Position numbers and translations under genes: made by a program. Below, in pieces: positions 36,963 to 46,379 of a DNA stretch of 64,000 nucleotides. The DNA is taken from assembly GCF_003095375.1 (NCBI RefSeq), contig NZ_QEHR01000006.1:186001-250000 (forward strand), given 5' to 3'. The number at the start of each line of letters is the position of its first letter. The stretch's first letter is position 1. This stretch comes from Marixanthomonas spongiae (GTDB taxonomy: Bacteria; Bacteroidota; Bacteroidia; Flavobacteriales; Flavobacteriaceae). The notes below the pieces were generated by a model. That model was not told where the DNA came from. It saw nothing but the letters and a program-made list of their open reading frames with translations, and did not search any database.

Positions 36963-37004
36963 CAAAGGTAGGGAAAGGAAACTTTAAGTACAAAAATAGT
37001 TTCC
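36963..37004 (-). promoter_or_regulatory. Efflux operon promoter and TetR operator
   Basis: Minus strand: TTTTTG (36991-36996), 20-base spacer, TACCTTTG (36963-36970), an excellent Bacteroidota promoter. GGAAACT (36977-36983) and AGTTTCC (36998-37004) form an inverted repeat that covers the -33 box and spacer, where a bound repressor would block initiation. Confidence 0.8.
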
Positions 37005-37125
37005 AAAGTTTCACGGATCTTTAACATTTCAAAACCATAAAAAAAGGGTGCGCTTTATTTTTTTAAGGATTTAAGGCAACGGTTTATTTGGCAACTTGTA
37101 TTTTAGCGGGAAATTTTCAACATCA

Positions 37126-38100
37126 ATGGAATTACTCAAAAAATACAATCTTGCGCTTTCTGAAGAACTGAACAACACCCTACAAATAAAGGAACCTGAG
37201 CAGTTGTACGAGCCCATACAATACATTGTGAATATTGGCGGGAAACGCCTGCGCCCAATCCTTACCTTGTTAACTTGCGATTTTTTTGATGTTGATTTTA
37301 AAAAAGCGATGCCGGCGGCCTTGGCTGTCGAGCTGTTCCATAATTTTTCGTTGATTCATGACGATATTATGGACAATGCCCCATTGCGCCGCGGCAAGGA
37401 GACCGTTCATGAAAAGTGGGACATCAATACCGGCATACTCTCGGGCGATGCCATGTTGATATTGGCGTACCAATTGTTTGAGCAATACGAAGCGCCTCTT
37501 TTTAGGGAACTGGCAAAGCTTTTCAGCAAAACCGCCATGGAAGTGTGCGAAGGGCAGCAGTACGACGTCGATTTTGAAGACCGTGACAATGTGACCATAG
37601 CAGAGTACATTAAAATGATCGATTATAAAACGGCCGTTTTATTGGGTGCCGCCATGAAAATGGGTGCTATTGTGGCGGGAGCGTCAGAAAGCTGTAAAGA
37701 AAATATGTATAGATTTGGCAGGAATTTGGGGATTGCGTTTCAGTTACAGGACGATTACTTGGATGTTTTCGGTGATCCGGAATCCTTCGGAAAACAAGTG
37801 GGGGGCGATATTATTGAGAACAAAAAGACGTTTTTGTATCTAACGGCGTTAAATGAAAGTGAAGCATTACAGGCAGAAGAGCTGGAGCACTTATATACGA
37901 TTAACCCTAAAGACCCTTCCGATAAAATTAAAGCGGTAACCCGTATCTTCAATGAGTCTGGTGCTGCGGAAAAAACGCAGGCAGAAATTTCAAAATACAC
38001 AAAAAAAGCAAATGAAGTTTTGGGCCGGGTTGATATTTCAGAAGAAAAAAGAACAGCCCTTCGTGAATTTGGCGAATGGTTAATGAAACGAACGTTTTAG
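37126..38100 (+). CDS. Polyprenyl synthetase (trans-isoprenyl diphosphate synthase)
   Basis: A 324-residue enzyme adding isopentenyl diphosphate units to an allylic diphosphate. The first Asp-rich motif is LIHDDIMDNAPLRRGKETVH (DDIMD) and the second LQDDYLDVFGD; GGKRLRP near residue 43 binds the diphosphate. The residues before the first motif (VELFHNFSL) set chain length; bulky Phe suggests a short product such as FPP or GGPP, but this is inference. I start at MELLKKYNLALSEELN (37126); a TTG further up is less likely. It converges with the barrel gene with only 3 bases between stops. Confidence 0.92.
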   Translation: MELLKKYNLALSEELNNTLQIKEPEQLYEPIQYIVNIGGKRLRPILTLLTCDFFDVDFKKAMPAALAVELFHNFSLIHDDIMDNAPLRRGKETVHEKWDINTGILSGDAMLILAYQLFEQYEAPLFRELAKLFSKTAMEVCEGQQYDVDFEDRDNVTIAEYIKMIDYKTAVLLGAAMKMGAIVAGASESCKENMYRFGRNLGIAFQLQDDYLDVFGDPESFGKQVGGDIIENKKTFLYLTALNESEALQAEELEHLYTINPKDPSDKIKAVTRIFNESGAAEKTQAEISKYTKKANEVLGRVDISEEKRTALREFGEWLMKRTF

Positions 38101-38103
38101 CGC

Positions 38104-38631
38104 TTAAAAATATACCCGCACAAAAGGTGACCAAGGGCTGGTGTAAATGTCTTCGCCGTCTTTGTACAGCACATTGTAGCGCACACCTATGGTAACGTTT
38201 TGCGTACGATAGCCTGCCCCGGCAAACAAAGCCGTGTTCCAAAAGTTGGCTTCCAGGTTGCCGCCGTCCAGTTCAAGGGTTTGGTTTACCCGAAGCTGCT
38301 CTAGTTCGGCCGAAAGTTGAAGTTCCCGTATGGGATTAAACAGGGTGAGTAAGCTGGCACCATATAAGGTCGTGTTGAAATTTTCGCCAGACTGGTAGCT
38401 GAACTGTAGGGCAGGCCCCACACTAAAATATGGGTTTACATCGTAAATGGCACTGGGTGAGATGCTTCCGCTAAAATAGCCGTTTCCAAAACCAATGCCT
38501 AGCCCCCCGCCAAAACGAACGTTGTCCCAAAAGTCATTTTTATGTTGGGCAGGAACACCAATTTGCGCAAACATACCAGTAAAACAAAACAATAGCATCA
38601 TGCCGAGCAGAATAAAGCGAAGAGGTTTCAT
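38104..38631 (-). CDS. Outer-membrane beta-barrel protein of unknown function
   Basis: A 175-residue exported protein starting MKPLRFILLGMMLLFCFTGM with cleavage after FAQ. The mature part alternates glycine-rich and aromatic strands (RFGGGLGIGFGNGYFSGSI, VGPALQFSYQSG, GAGYRTQNVTIGVRYNVLY) and ends FVRVYF, the aromatic end of a barrel of about eight strands. No specific function is recognised. The in-frame ATG at 38670 would put 13 extra residues before the signal peptide and was not used. Confidence 0.75.
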   Translation of the reverse strand: MKPLRFILLGMMLLFCFTGMFAQIGVPAQHKNDFWDNVRFGGGLGIGFGNGYFSGSISPSAIYDVNPYFSVGPALQFSYQSGENFNTTLYGASLLTLFNPIRELQLSAELEQLRVNQTLELDGGNLEANFWNTALFAGAGYRTQNVTIGVRYNVLYKDGEDIYTSPWSPFVRVYF

Positions 38632-38700
38632 TGGGAAATATTTAAGAGTTACAGCGCCATAAATATACACATAACCATCGCCTATTTATTGTATTTATTG

Positions 38701-38708
38701 TATTTTTG
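38701..38708 (+). promoter_or_regulatory. -7 box upstream of sucA
   Basis: TATTTTTG lies 36 bases before the sucA ATG. It follows two copies of TTTATTGTA. No good -33 box is seen, so the call is tentative. Confidence 0.4.
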
Positions 38709-38744
38709 TACTGTTTTACAATATGAAACCTTTGTATCCCAATT

Positions 38745-41543
38745 ATGGATAAATATTCTTTTCTCAATGCGGTACATCCTTCGTACATCGCAGAACTTTA
38801 CGACAAATATTTGCAATACCCAGATAGCGTAGAACCTAGCTGGCGTGCTTTTTTTCAAGGTTTTGACTTTGGAAACGAGTCTGGATCGCCCGAGGCATTG
38901 GGCATGGAGCCTCAAGCAGGCAAAACCATAAGCGATGCTGGCAAAACAGGTATTGAGGCGGAATACCCAGAGTATTGCGTGAATGTTGTAAAGGAGTTTC
39001 AAGTCATTAAATTAATCGATGCCTACCGCTCTCGAGGGCATTTGTTCACCAAGACCAACCCCGTTCGGGAACGGAGAAGATATACCCCAACGCTAGACTT
39101 TGAAAATTTCGGGTTGTCCAAAGATGATCTGCAAACTACTTTTAAGGCGGGGGAAACATTAGGCATTGGCGAAGCGACTCTTGAAAAAATAATTGATCAT
39201 CTCAATAACATCTATTGCGACTCCATTGGGATTGAATATATGCACATTCGCAAGCCTGAGGAGACAAAATGGATTGAAGATAAGCTGAACATCAATGAAA
39301 ACCAGCCTAACTTTTCAGAAGAAAAGAAAAAGCATATCCTTAAAAAACTAAACGAGGCCGTAGCTTTTGAAAGTTTTCTCCATACTAAATACGTAGGGCA
39401 AAAACGATTTTCGCTTGAAGGGGGGGAGAGCTTGATCCCCGGGCTTGATGCATTGATAGAACACGCAGCCGAAAACGGTATTGAAGAATTTGTAATGGGA
39501 ATGGCGCACCGTGGCCGTTTAAGCACCTTGACCAATATTTTTGGAAAGAGCGCGAAAGATATTTTTAGCGAATTCGACGGAAAAGATTACGAGCAGGTGG
39601 TGTTCGATGGCGATGTAAAATACCATTTAGGATGGACTTCCAAGCGAAAAACCGACAATGGTAAGGAAATCAACTTGAACATAGCGCCAAACCCCTCTCA
39701 CCTTGAGGCTGTTGGGGCAGTAGTACAAGGTATTGCCCGGGCAAAACAGGATGACCATCATAAGCATCACCCTGAAAAAGTACTTCCCATAGTCGTGCAT
39801 GGAGATGCGGCGATTGCTGGACAGGGCATTGTGTATGAGATCGTGCAAATGTCTCAACTGGACGGGTACAAAACCGGTGGCACCATCCACATTGTCGTGA
39901 ATAACCAAGTAGGTTTTACTACCAATTATTTAGATGGTCGCTCCTCTACGTATTGTACCGATGTGGGTAAGGTTACCCTTTCGCCCATATTACATGTGAA
40001 TGCAGACGACGTAGAAGCCGTGGTGCATGCCATGTTGTTTGCGTTGGATTATAGGCTGAAGTTTGGGCACGATGTGTTCATCGATTTGTTGGGATACCGG
40101 AAATATGGGCATAATGAAGGCGATGAGCCCAAGTTTACCCAACCAACCTTGTACAAGGCGATTTCAAAACATAAAAATCCGCGCGAGATATATTCTGAAA
40201 AACTAATTAAAGAAGGGGTGATCGATGAAGATTACACCAAGAAAATAGAAGAAGATTATAAAAACGTGTTGGAGGAGAACCTTGAAGATTCCCGTAAGCA
40301 AGAAAAAACGGAAATCAGTGCCATTATGCAAGAAGAATGGGAAGGGTTTGATTATGCCGAAGAAGACAAGATGATGGAGGCGGTGGATACCACTTTCGAT
40401 CTTGAAAAATTGGGTGAAATTGCTAAAGTGATCACAAAACTTCCCGATGACAAGAAGTTTTTGCGCAAAGTGACCAAGCTCATTAAAGCGCGCAACAAGA
40501 TGTATTTTGAAGATAACAAGCTGGACTGGGCCATGGGCGAATTGTTGGCTTATGGCACTTTGCTTTCTGAAGGACATGATGTGCGCATTACCGGCCAAGA
40601 CGTGGAGAGAGGAACCTTTTCCCACAGGCATGCCGTAATAAAAACCGAGGAGAACGAAGAAGAAGTGGTGCTGCTCAACGAATTGAGCGAAGACCAAGCT
40701 TATTTCTATATTTACAACTCCCTGCTGTCTGAATACGGCGTGGTAGGGTTCGATTATGGATATGCGATGGCCAGCCCCGTGACGCTGTGCATTTGGGAAG
40801 CACAATTTGGCGATTTCAGTAACGGGGCGCAAATTATGATCGATCAGTACATTTCTTCGGCAGAAGATAAATGGAAGCTGCAAAACGGTCTGGTAATGTT
40901 GCTTCCGCATGGTTACGAAGGCCAAGGAGCAGAGCATTCATCGGCGAGAATGGAGCGCTATTTACAACTATGTGCCAAAGACAATATGTTTGTAGCAGAT
41001 TGTACTACCCCGGCCAACTTTTACCATTTGCTTAGAAGACAAATGAAGGTGGATTACCGCAAGCCATTGATCGTGTTTACGCCTAAAAGCCTGTTACGTC
41101 ATTCCAAAGTGGTTTCGACCAAAGAAGAACTGGCCAACGGCTCCTTCCAGATGGTTATAGACGATCCAGACGCCAAAGTTTCAAAAGTAAAAACACTGGT
41201 ATTTGTTACTGGTAAATTTTATTACGATCTTTTGGAGGTAAAAGAAGACGAAGAGCGGGACGATGTTGCTTTGGTTAGAATTGAGCAACTGTTCCCATTG
41301 CCGACCGAGCAGATGAAAAAGATCATGAAAAAATATAAAAACGCCAAGGATGTGGTTTGGGCCCAAGAAGAACCAAAAAACATGGGCGCCTATTCCCATA
41401 TTTTGATGCATTTTGAAGAGGCCCGCGATTTCAGGGTGTGCAGCAGAAAAATGTACGCCGCTCCTGCCTCAGGTAGCAGTGTGCGTTCAAAACAGCGGCA
41501 TAAGAGAGTGATAGAGAGCGTTTTTAAAACCGAAGAACACTAA
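38745..41543 (+). CDS. sucA: 2-oxoglutarate dehydrogenase E1 component
   Basis: Thiamine-diphosphate decarboxylase subunit of the 2-oxoglutarate dehydrogenase complex in the TCA cycle. The 932-residue length is right for the family. Visible marks: N-terminal FLNAVHPSYIAELYDKYLQY that binds E2, EFVMGMAHRGRLSTLTNI, the TPP region VHGDAAIAGQGIVYEIVQMS, and LLPHGYEGQGAEHSSARMER in the transketolase-like pyrimidine domain. The E2 gene follows after 37 bases and the two are co-transcribed. Confidence 0.97.
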   Translation: MDKYSFLNAVHPSYIAELYDKYLQYPDSVEPSWRAFFQGFDFGNESGSPEALGMEPQAGKTISDAGKTGIEAEYPEYCVNVVKEFQVIKLIDAYRSRGHLFTKTNPVRERRRYTPTLDFENFGLSKDDLQTTFKAGETLGIGEATLEKIIDHLNNIYCDSIGIEYMHIRKPEETKWIEDKLNINENQPNFSEEKKKHILKKLNEAVAFESFLHTKYVGQKRFSLEGGESLIPGLDALIEHAAENGIEEFVMGMAHRGRLSTLTNIFGKSAKDIFSEFDGKDYEQVVFDGDVKYHLGWTSKRKTDNGKEINLNIAPNPSHLEAVGAVVQGIARAKQDDHHKHHPEKVLPIVVHGDAAIAGQGIVYEIVQMSQLDGYKTGGTIHIVVNNQVGFTTNYLDGRSSTYCTDVGKVTLSPILHVNADDVEAVVHAMLFALDYRLKFGHDVFIDLLGYRKYGHNEGDEPKFTQPTLYKAISKHKNPREIYSEKLIKEGVIDEDYTKKIEEDYKNVLEENLEDSRKQEKTEISAIMQEEWEGFDYAEEDKMMEAVDTTFDLEKLGEIAKVITKLPDDKKFLRKVTKLIKARNKMYFEDNKLDWAMGELLAYGTLLSEGHDVRITGQDVERGTFSHRHAVIKTEENEEEVVLLNELSEDQAYFYIYNSLLSEYGVVGFDYGYAMASPVTLCIWEAQFGDFSNGAQIMIDQYISSAEDKWKLQNGLVMLLPHGYEGQGAEHSSARMERYLQLCAKDNMFVADCTTPANFYHLLRRQMKVDYRKPLIVFTPKSLLRHSKVVSTKEELANGSFQMVIDDPDAKVSKVKTLVFVTGKFYYDLLEVKEDEERDDVALVRIEQLFPLPTEQMKKIMKKYKNAKDVVWAQEEPKNMGAYSHILMHFEEARDFRVCSRKMYAAPASGSSVRSKQRHKRVIESVFKTEEH

Positions 41544-41580
41544 AATAGAACAATATCCTTAACAGGTAAAATAAATTACT

Positions 41581-42885
41581 ATGGCATTAGAAATGAAAGT
41601 TCCCTCACCGGGAGAATCCATTACCGAAGTAGAAATAGCACAATGGTTGGTTGAAGATGGCGACTATGTAGAAAAAGACCAAGCCATTGCCGAAATTGAC
41701 AGCGATAAAGCAACCTTAGAACTTCCTGCCGAAGCAAGCGGCGTCATTACCCGTAAAGCCGAAGAAGGCGACGTGGTTGAAGTGGGAGAGGTGGTTTGTT
41801 TAATCGATACCGAAGCTGAAAAGCCAGGCGACTCAAGCGATGATGCTGATAAAAAAGAAGACTCAGAAAAAGAAAAGGAGAGTTCTTCTAAAGATGACGC
41901 TAAGGAAAAAGAAGGAAAAGAGGAAAAAGACAGCGATAAGGCTGAAGCCAAAAAGGAAACACCGTCAAAGCCTTCCACGCCATCGCAAGAACAAGACAAA
42001 AAAACGTATGCCACGGGAAGTCCTTCGCCTTCTGCCAAGAAAATTTTAGATGAAAAAGACATCGATCCTAAAGATGTTAAAGGGTCTGGGCGCGATGGCC
42101 GTATTACCAAAGAAGATGCCCAAAAAGCACAGCCATCTATGGGGACCCCTGGGAAAGGAAACAGGGGCACGGAGCGCAAAAAACTTTCCATGCTAAGAAG
42201 AAGGGTTGCAGAGCGTTTGGTATCGGCAAAAAATGAAACTGCCATGTTGACCACCTTTAACGAAGTCGATATGAGCCCCATTTTTGAATTGCGCAAAAAA
42301 CACAAAGAAAATTTTAAAGAAAAACACGGTGTAAGTTTAGGCTTTATGTCTTTCTTCACTATGGCAGTGGTAAGGGCCTTGGATATGTATCCCGACGTCA
42401 ACTCCATGATCGATGGCGACTACCAGATAAAATACGACAACAAAGATATTTCCATAGCGGTTTCTGGCCCCAAAGGTTTGATGGTGCCCGTAATACGCAA
42501 TGCCGAAGATTTAAGTTTTAGGGGTATTGAAGAAGAAGTGAAACGTTTGGCGCTTAGAGCCAGGGATGGAAAGATTACTGTCGATGAAATGACGGGCGGT
42601 ACCTTTACTATTTCCAACGGCGGTGTTTTTGGCAGTATGCTCTCTACACCAATTATCAATCCACCACAATCTGCCATTTTAGGAATGCACAATATTGTTG
42701 AACGCCCTATTGCAAAAGACGGAGCCATAGCCGTTGCACCTATTATGTACGTAGCGCTTTCTTACGACCACAGAATCATCGACGGAAAAGAATCGGTAGG
42801 GTTCTTGGTGGCCATTAAAGAAGCCTTGGAAAGCCCAGAAGAATTGTTGATGGACAACGATGTTAAAAAAGCATTGGAGCTATAA
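41581..42885 (+). CDS. sucB: 2-oxoglutarate dehydrogenase E2 (dihydrolipoyl succinyltransferase)
   Basis: Core of the 2-oxoglutarate dehydrogenase complex, moving succinyl from lipoate to CoA. Domains: lipoyl domain (residues 2-77) with the modified Lys in [15 protein letters not shown]; a linker of about 60 residues almost entirely Lys, Glu, Asp and Ser (residues 80-140); the E3-binding domain ([15 protein letters not shown]); and the catalytic domain with [18 protein letters not shown], holding the active-site His and Asp. The highly charged linker replaces the usual Ala/Pro linker. A strong terminator follows. Confidence 0.97.
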   Translation: MALEMKVPSPGESITEVEIAQWLVEDGDYVEKDQAIAEIDSDKATLELPAEASGVITRKAEEGDVVEVGEVVCLIDTEAEKPGDSSDDADKKEDSEKEKESSSKDDAKEKEGKEEKDSDKAEAKKETPSKPSTPSQEQDKKTYATGSPSPSAKKILDEKDIDPKDVKGSGRDGRITKEDAQKAQPSMGTPGKGNRGTERKKLSMLRRRVAERLVSAKNETAMLTTFNEVDMSPIFELRKKHKENFKEKHGVSLGFMSFFTMAVVRALDMYPDVNSMIDGDYQIKYDNKDISIAVSGPKGLMVPVIRNAEDLSFRGIEEEVKRLALRARDGKITVDEMTGGTFTISNGGVFGSMLSTPIINPPQSAILGMHNIVERPIAKDGAIAVAPIMYVALSYDHRIIDGKESVGFLVAIKEALESPEELLMDNDVKKALEL

Positions 42886-42905
42886 AAACCACAAGCTTTA
42901 TAACT

Positions 42906-42937
42906 AAAAACACCCGGCCAAAGCCGGGTGTTTTTTT
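42906..42937 (+). terminator. Terminator of sucA-sucB
   Basis: CACCCGGC / GCCGGGTG stem with loop CAAA, preceded by five A and followed by seven T. Confidence 0.93.
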
Positions 42938-42967
42938 AATTAGTTAGTTGAAATATTAACATAAAAA

Positions 42968-43084
42968 TTAAGAAACAAAATAATTAACAATATTCAGCAA
43001 CACAATGGAAATTACTATGATGACCAAAAGAATAAATATTCTTTTTTTATTTTTTTCACGTCTTTCGTCGTCATCTTTATACAC
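42968..43084 (-). CDS. Possible 38-residue membrane protein
   Basis: From a GTG at 43084: VYKDDDERREKNKKR, then the hydrophobic helix IFILLVIIVISIVLLNIV and a short NYFVS tail. The charged stop-transfer segment before one helix is typical of real small membrane proteins. There is no ATG, and no homologue can be named. It lies between sucB and the response regulator. Confidence 0.35.
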   Translation of the reverse strand: MYKDDDERREKNKKRIFILLVIIVISIVLLNIVNYFVS

Positions 43085-43172
43085 AATGTTAATATTCAGT
43101 ATGTAAATGTCAGAAAATAAACACAGAAAAGAAATACGTGGATACACGTAAATATAGTCGTAAAAGTGTTTT

Positions 43173-43805
43173 CTAAAACATTTTGTCGTGGTTTTCTTTG
43201 GCCCAAATAAGCAAACTGTTTGTTTTTGGTTTTAAATTGAGCTTGGAAATTATGTTGCTACGGTGCTTTTCAACGGTACGGTGGGAGATAAAAAGAAGAG
43301 AGGCTATTTCTTTATTGGTTTTGTCTTCTGCAATCAATTTCAATATCTTTTTTTCTGAAGGCGTAAGTTCGTTCAGCCTGGAATCGGTAAATAAGGTTCC
43401 ATCTAACAGTTCCTTTATTTTAGGGCTAAAGTATTTTTCGCCATTTGTAACGGTATTGATGCAGTTTTCTATTTCCTCTAAGGCAAATTCTTTCAACACA
43501 TATCCAAAAATATTCAACTCTTGTGCCTTAAGGTAAAGTTCTTTTTCTTTGTGCAGGGTAATGAGCACAATTTTAGTGTCAATGTTGTTCTCCTTGCATT
43601 TATTTGCAATCTCGATCCCGGACATATAGGGCATTTGTATGTCTAAAATGGCAATGCTGGGCTTTTCTTTGGCAATTAAATTATAGGCATCCATTCCATT
43701 GTGGGCACTGCCAATGATATTGTATTCCTTTTCCAGTAAAAAATCGTTCAACCCTTTTAGTAAAAGAGGGTGGTCGTCTGCTGTAATTATGGTTTGTATT
43801 TTCAT
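43173..43805 (-). CDS. LuxR/NarL-type response regulator
   Basis: A 210-residue two-component regulator. Receiver domain at residues 1-125: the phosphorylation Asp lies in SIAILDIQMPYMSG, the acidic pair in TADDHPLL, and the conserved Thr and Lys in VLITLHKEKE and YVLKEF. The output is a LuxR-type HTH at about residues 145-205 (LTPSEKKILKLIAEDKTNKE, SHRTVEKHRSNII). The start overlaps the kinase gene by 4 bases, so they are partners. Targets are not known from the window. Confidence 0.95.
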   Translation of the reverse strand: MKIQTIITADDHPLLLKGLNDFLLEKEYNIIGSAHNGMDAYNLIAKEKPSIAILDIQMPYMSGIEIANKCKENNIDTKIVLITLHKEKELYLKAQELNIFGYVLKEFALEEIENCINTVTNGEKYFSPKIKELLDGTLFTDSRLNELTPSEKKILKLIAEDKTNKEIASLLFISHRTVEKHRSNIISKLNLKPKTNSLLIWAKENHDKMF

Positions 43806-45823
43806 GTTACCGGAAATTGAAATATGATTATCGTGCCATTGTTTTTAACCGATTTTACCTTCATTTGGCCATTTAAAAAACGGGTACGCTCCAATAAGGT
43901 CTTTAGCCCAAGGGATTTTACATTTTGATATTTTTCGGGAAAATCAAACCCTATGCCGTTGTCTTTTATTGAAATAATCACGTTGCCCGTGAGTTTCTTG
44001 ACCATCACCTTACAGGCTTCAGCTTTGGCATGTTTTAAAATATTATTGAGCGTTTCTTGTACAATCCTGTAAATGTTCACTTCTTGCTCTTTGGTGAACA
44101 AGTTATCAATATTTTCTATTTCAGAAGAAATAAAAAGCGTGGTGTTTTCATCTATTTGGTTTAAGGTGTATTCTATCGCTTTGGTGATCCCCATTTCCTG
44201 AAGTTGGAACGGGTGCAAGTCCCTTGAGATGGAGCGTACTTCGTCAATGGCTTCATCTACCATTTTTTTGGTATCGGTATCGCCGTTGGCAATGATTTTG
44301 TTTTTTATGAGCAATAGCCGCTGCCCAAGACCATCGTGGATGTCCTTGGAAATGCGCTTGCGTTCCAGCTCTTGCGAAACCAACAGTTTTTGGCTGAACT
44401 TTTCCTGCAGCTCTTTGTTGTTTTTAAGGTACCGTTGGTTTCGGTACAGTAAGATGAGCCCAAACAAAAGCACCAAGGCCAAACTGGAAAAGAACACGAT
44501 TTTTTTGAAGTTATCACTGTCCTTTTCCAGCAATTGGATGTTGGTGTTTTTTTCTACCAGTTCTTTTTCTTTTTTTTCGGTTTCGTACAGGGTTTGGTAA
44601 TAGGCCAAGAATTGCGCAGTGCCTTTGTTGTAGAGCGAATCCCGTATGTTGAGGTAGGCGTTTTTGTTTTCCAGGCTTTTTTTGAACTGCCCCATTTCAG
44701 AATAAATATTTGAAAGCAATAAATGGGAATGGAGGATATCATCTTCGTGGCCAACAGCCTTGGCGTTTTTCAATTGGTTTTTCGCATACTGCAACGCTTC
44801 GTTTTCTAGGCCCATAGCGTGATAATACCTGGCTTTTGCTCCATTATAGCTTATATTGGCCAAACGATCATCTTTTGCCTTTCCTATCCATTGGTCCAAG
44901 ATATTGATGTAGTCGCGGGCGGTTAACATCTGGTTGCTGTTTATGTAGTATTCAGCAAGTTTGGCATTTACATCAATGCGGCTGCTGTAATTTTTCTGTT
45001 CTGTATCCGTAATATCGAGCAGCGAATCGGCTTTTAAAAGGTAATCTAGCTCTAATTTTTTGTTACCTGTTTTATTGAAATCGATGGCCTGGTTGTAGTA
45101 TTCGGTTATCAGGTACTGTTTGTTCTCCAACCCTTTGAGGGTTTCAATAAGGTCTTCCCGTTCTTTTTCTGCTTTGTCGTAAAAACCATTCATGCTGAAC
45201 ATGGTGATCATCCCTTGGCGGGCATGTAACATATATTCGTAGGCCTGCCGTTTTTCGTATAATTGGTAGGCCTTTTCGTAATACTCGCTCGCAGCGACAA
45301 ACCTACCTATGTTAGAATACGCCTGACCGCTAAAAAGATAGGCATCGGCGATATAAATGGAATCGTCTTTAGAGAAATTTTTGATCGCCGTTTCGTAATC
45401 CTGGATGGCATCTTTCACATTCAGTTTTAGGTTGGCCTTTCCTCTTTTAAGGTAGAGCCCGCCCAATAAAAAACTGTCTTTTATTTTATACTTATGTGCC
45501 AATACACCATCGATGACGGTTACGGCCTTACGGGGTTCGTTTTTGTAGTTTGAAAGCACCCGTTGCAGGTTCATGGCCTTTTTAGCCGCCAATGCAATGC
45601 TGTCCACTTTTTTTGCCAATTCAATATATTGGGTGCTGTAGGTTATAAAAGTTTCGTTGTCAACTCCATAGCTTTTTGAAAGTACCGAATCGATCGCTGT
45701 CAGTTTTTCGTGGATGTTGGAGGCCGTTCGGGCTTTGTTTTTGTAAAACGAAATATCTTGACCATGGCCCATAAGCGGCCATAGCAAAAAAAGGGCTAAA
45801 AATACTGTAAGCTTTTTAAGCAT
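43802..45823 (-). CDS. TPR-containing sensor histidine kinase (HisKA_3)
   Basis: A 673-residue kinase with signal peptide (ending GHGQD), a periplasmic region of TPR-like helices (about 30-430), one membrane helix (VFFSSLALVLLFGLILLY, near 450), a coiled coil, the HisKA_3 dimerisation box ELERKRISKDIHDGLGQRL with the phosphoacceptor His, and an HATPase_c domain at the end (YRIVQETLNNILKHAKAE, DNGIGFDFPE). This layout is the common NarX-like sensor of Bacteroidota. ATG codons at 45832 and 45823 are both possible; I use the one giving MLKKLTVFLALFL. The signal sensed is unknown. Confidence 0.93.
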   Translation of the reverse strand: MLKKLTVFLALFLLWPLMGHGQDISFYKNKARTASNIHEKLTAIDSVLSKSYGVDNETFITYSTQYIELAKKVDSIALAAKKAMNLQRVLSNYKNEPRKAVTVIDGVLAHKYKIKDSFLLGGLYLKRGKANLKLNVKDAIQDYETAIKNFSKDDSIYIADAYLFSGQAYSNIGRFVAASEYYEKAYQLYEKRQAYEYMLHARQGMITMFSMNGFYDKAEKEREDLIETLKGLENKQYLITEYYNQAIDFNKTGNKKLELDYLLKADSLLDITDTEQKNYSSRIDVNAKLAEYYINSNQMLTARDYINILDQWIGKAKDDRLANISYNGAKARYYHAMGLENEALQYAKNQLKNAKAVGHEDDILHSHLLLSNIYSEMGQFKKSLENKNAYLNIRDSLYNKGTAQFLAYYQTLYETEKKEKELVEKNTNIQLLEKDSDNFKKIVFFSSLALVLLFGLILLYRNQRYLKNNKELQEKFSQKLLVSQELERKRISKDIHDGLGQRLLLIKNKIIANGDTDTKKMVDEAIDEVRSISRDLHPFQLQEMGITKAIEYTLNQIDENTTLFISSEIENIDNLFTKEQEVNIYRIVQETLNNILKHAKAEACKVMVKKLTGNVIISIKDNGIGFDFPEKYQNVKSLGLKTLLERTRFLNGQMKVKSVKNNGTIIIFQFPVT

Positions 45824-45895
45824 AGTTGCCAATACATTATGGGGAGGCCTTAAAAATACTAAAAATTAATCAGTGGCACGAAGCCGGGTAGCAAC

Positions 45896-46330
45896 TTATT
45901 TTAGGTAGAGGCAATTTCTACCATAATCGATGACTGCACGAAATTGTTTTAAAAAATCGGCCCCGATTATGCCGTTTATCGAATCTTCTTCGGCTTGTTG
46001 CAGACCTTGGTTTACGTGGGAAAGGTCAAAAACCACAAAATCCATGGTGTTTGAGCTCCAGCTGCCTATGATTACCTTGTTTTTTCGGGCCATACGAGTT
46101 TCCATGTTTATGGCGCCGGCACCGGCAGCTTTAATTTCGCTGTCCTCGGTTTCCATTGAAAAAAGCGATATCTCGTCATAACCAATGCAACTGGTCGAGG
46201 CGCCAGTGTCTAAAATAAACAGCCCGGGAACCCCGTTTACCGTGGCCGATAATTTATAGTGGCCTGTTACCAGTTTTTTTAAGGGGATTCTGTGGAATTT
46301 TTTTTCTTCAAGGAAGGTACGTAACTGCAT
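45896..46330 (-). CDS. Retropepsin-like aspartic protease
   Basis: A 144-residue protein with one copy of the aspartic-protease motif in LFILDTGASTSCIGYDEI (near residue 35) and the second structural motif GIIGADFLKQFRAVIDYG near the C-terminus. One DTG per chain means it must dimerise, as retropepsins do. No signal peptide is evident. I start at MQLRTFLEEKKFHRIPLKK (46330); the longer frame upstream runs through the divergent TatD gene and is spurious. Physiological substrate is unknown. Confidence 0.85.
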   Translation of the reverse strand: MQLRTFLEEKKFHRIPLKKLVTGHYKLSATVNGVPGLFILDTGASTSCIGYDEISLFSMETEDSEIKAAGAGAINMETRMARKNKVIIGSWSSNTMDFVVFDLSHVNQGLQQAEEDSINGIIGADFLKQFRAVIDYGRNCLYLK

Positions 46331-46340
46331 CTTATGTTTT

Positions 46341-46374
46341 TTGTAAAGATAGCCAACAAATTTAAGTAGCTTTG
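46341..46374 (+). promoter_or_regulatory. tatD promoter, nearly leaderless
   Basis: TTG (46341-46343, end of a T-tract) and TAGCTTTG (46367-46374) with a 23-base spacer. The -7 box ends 5 bases before the ATG at 46380, so transcription should begin at or next to the start codon. Confidence 0.6.
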
Positions 46375-46379
46375 CGAAT

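Noticed and set aside
40203-40937. Large minus-strand frame inside sucA
   Set aside because: Antisense shadow of a conserved coding region; composition mirrors the sense codons.
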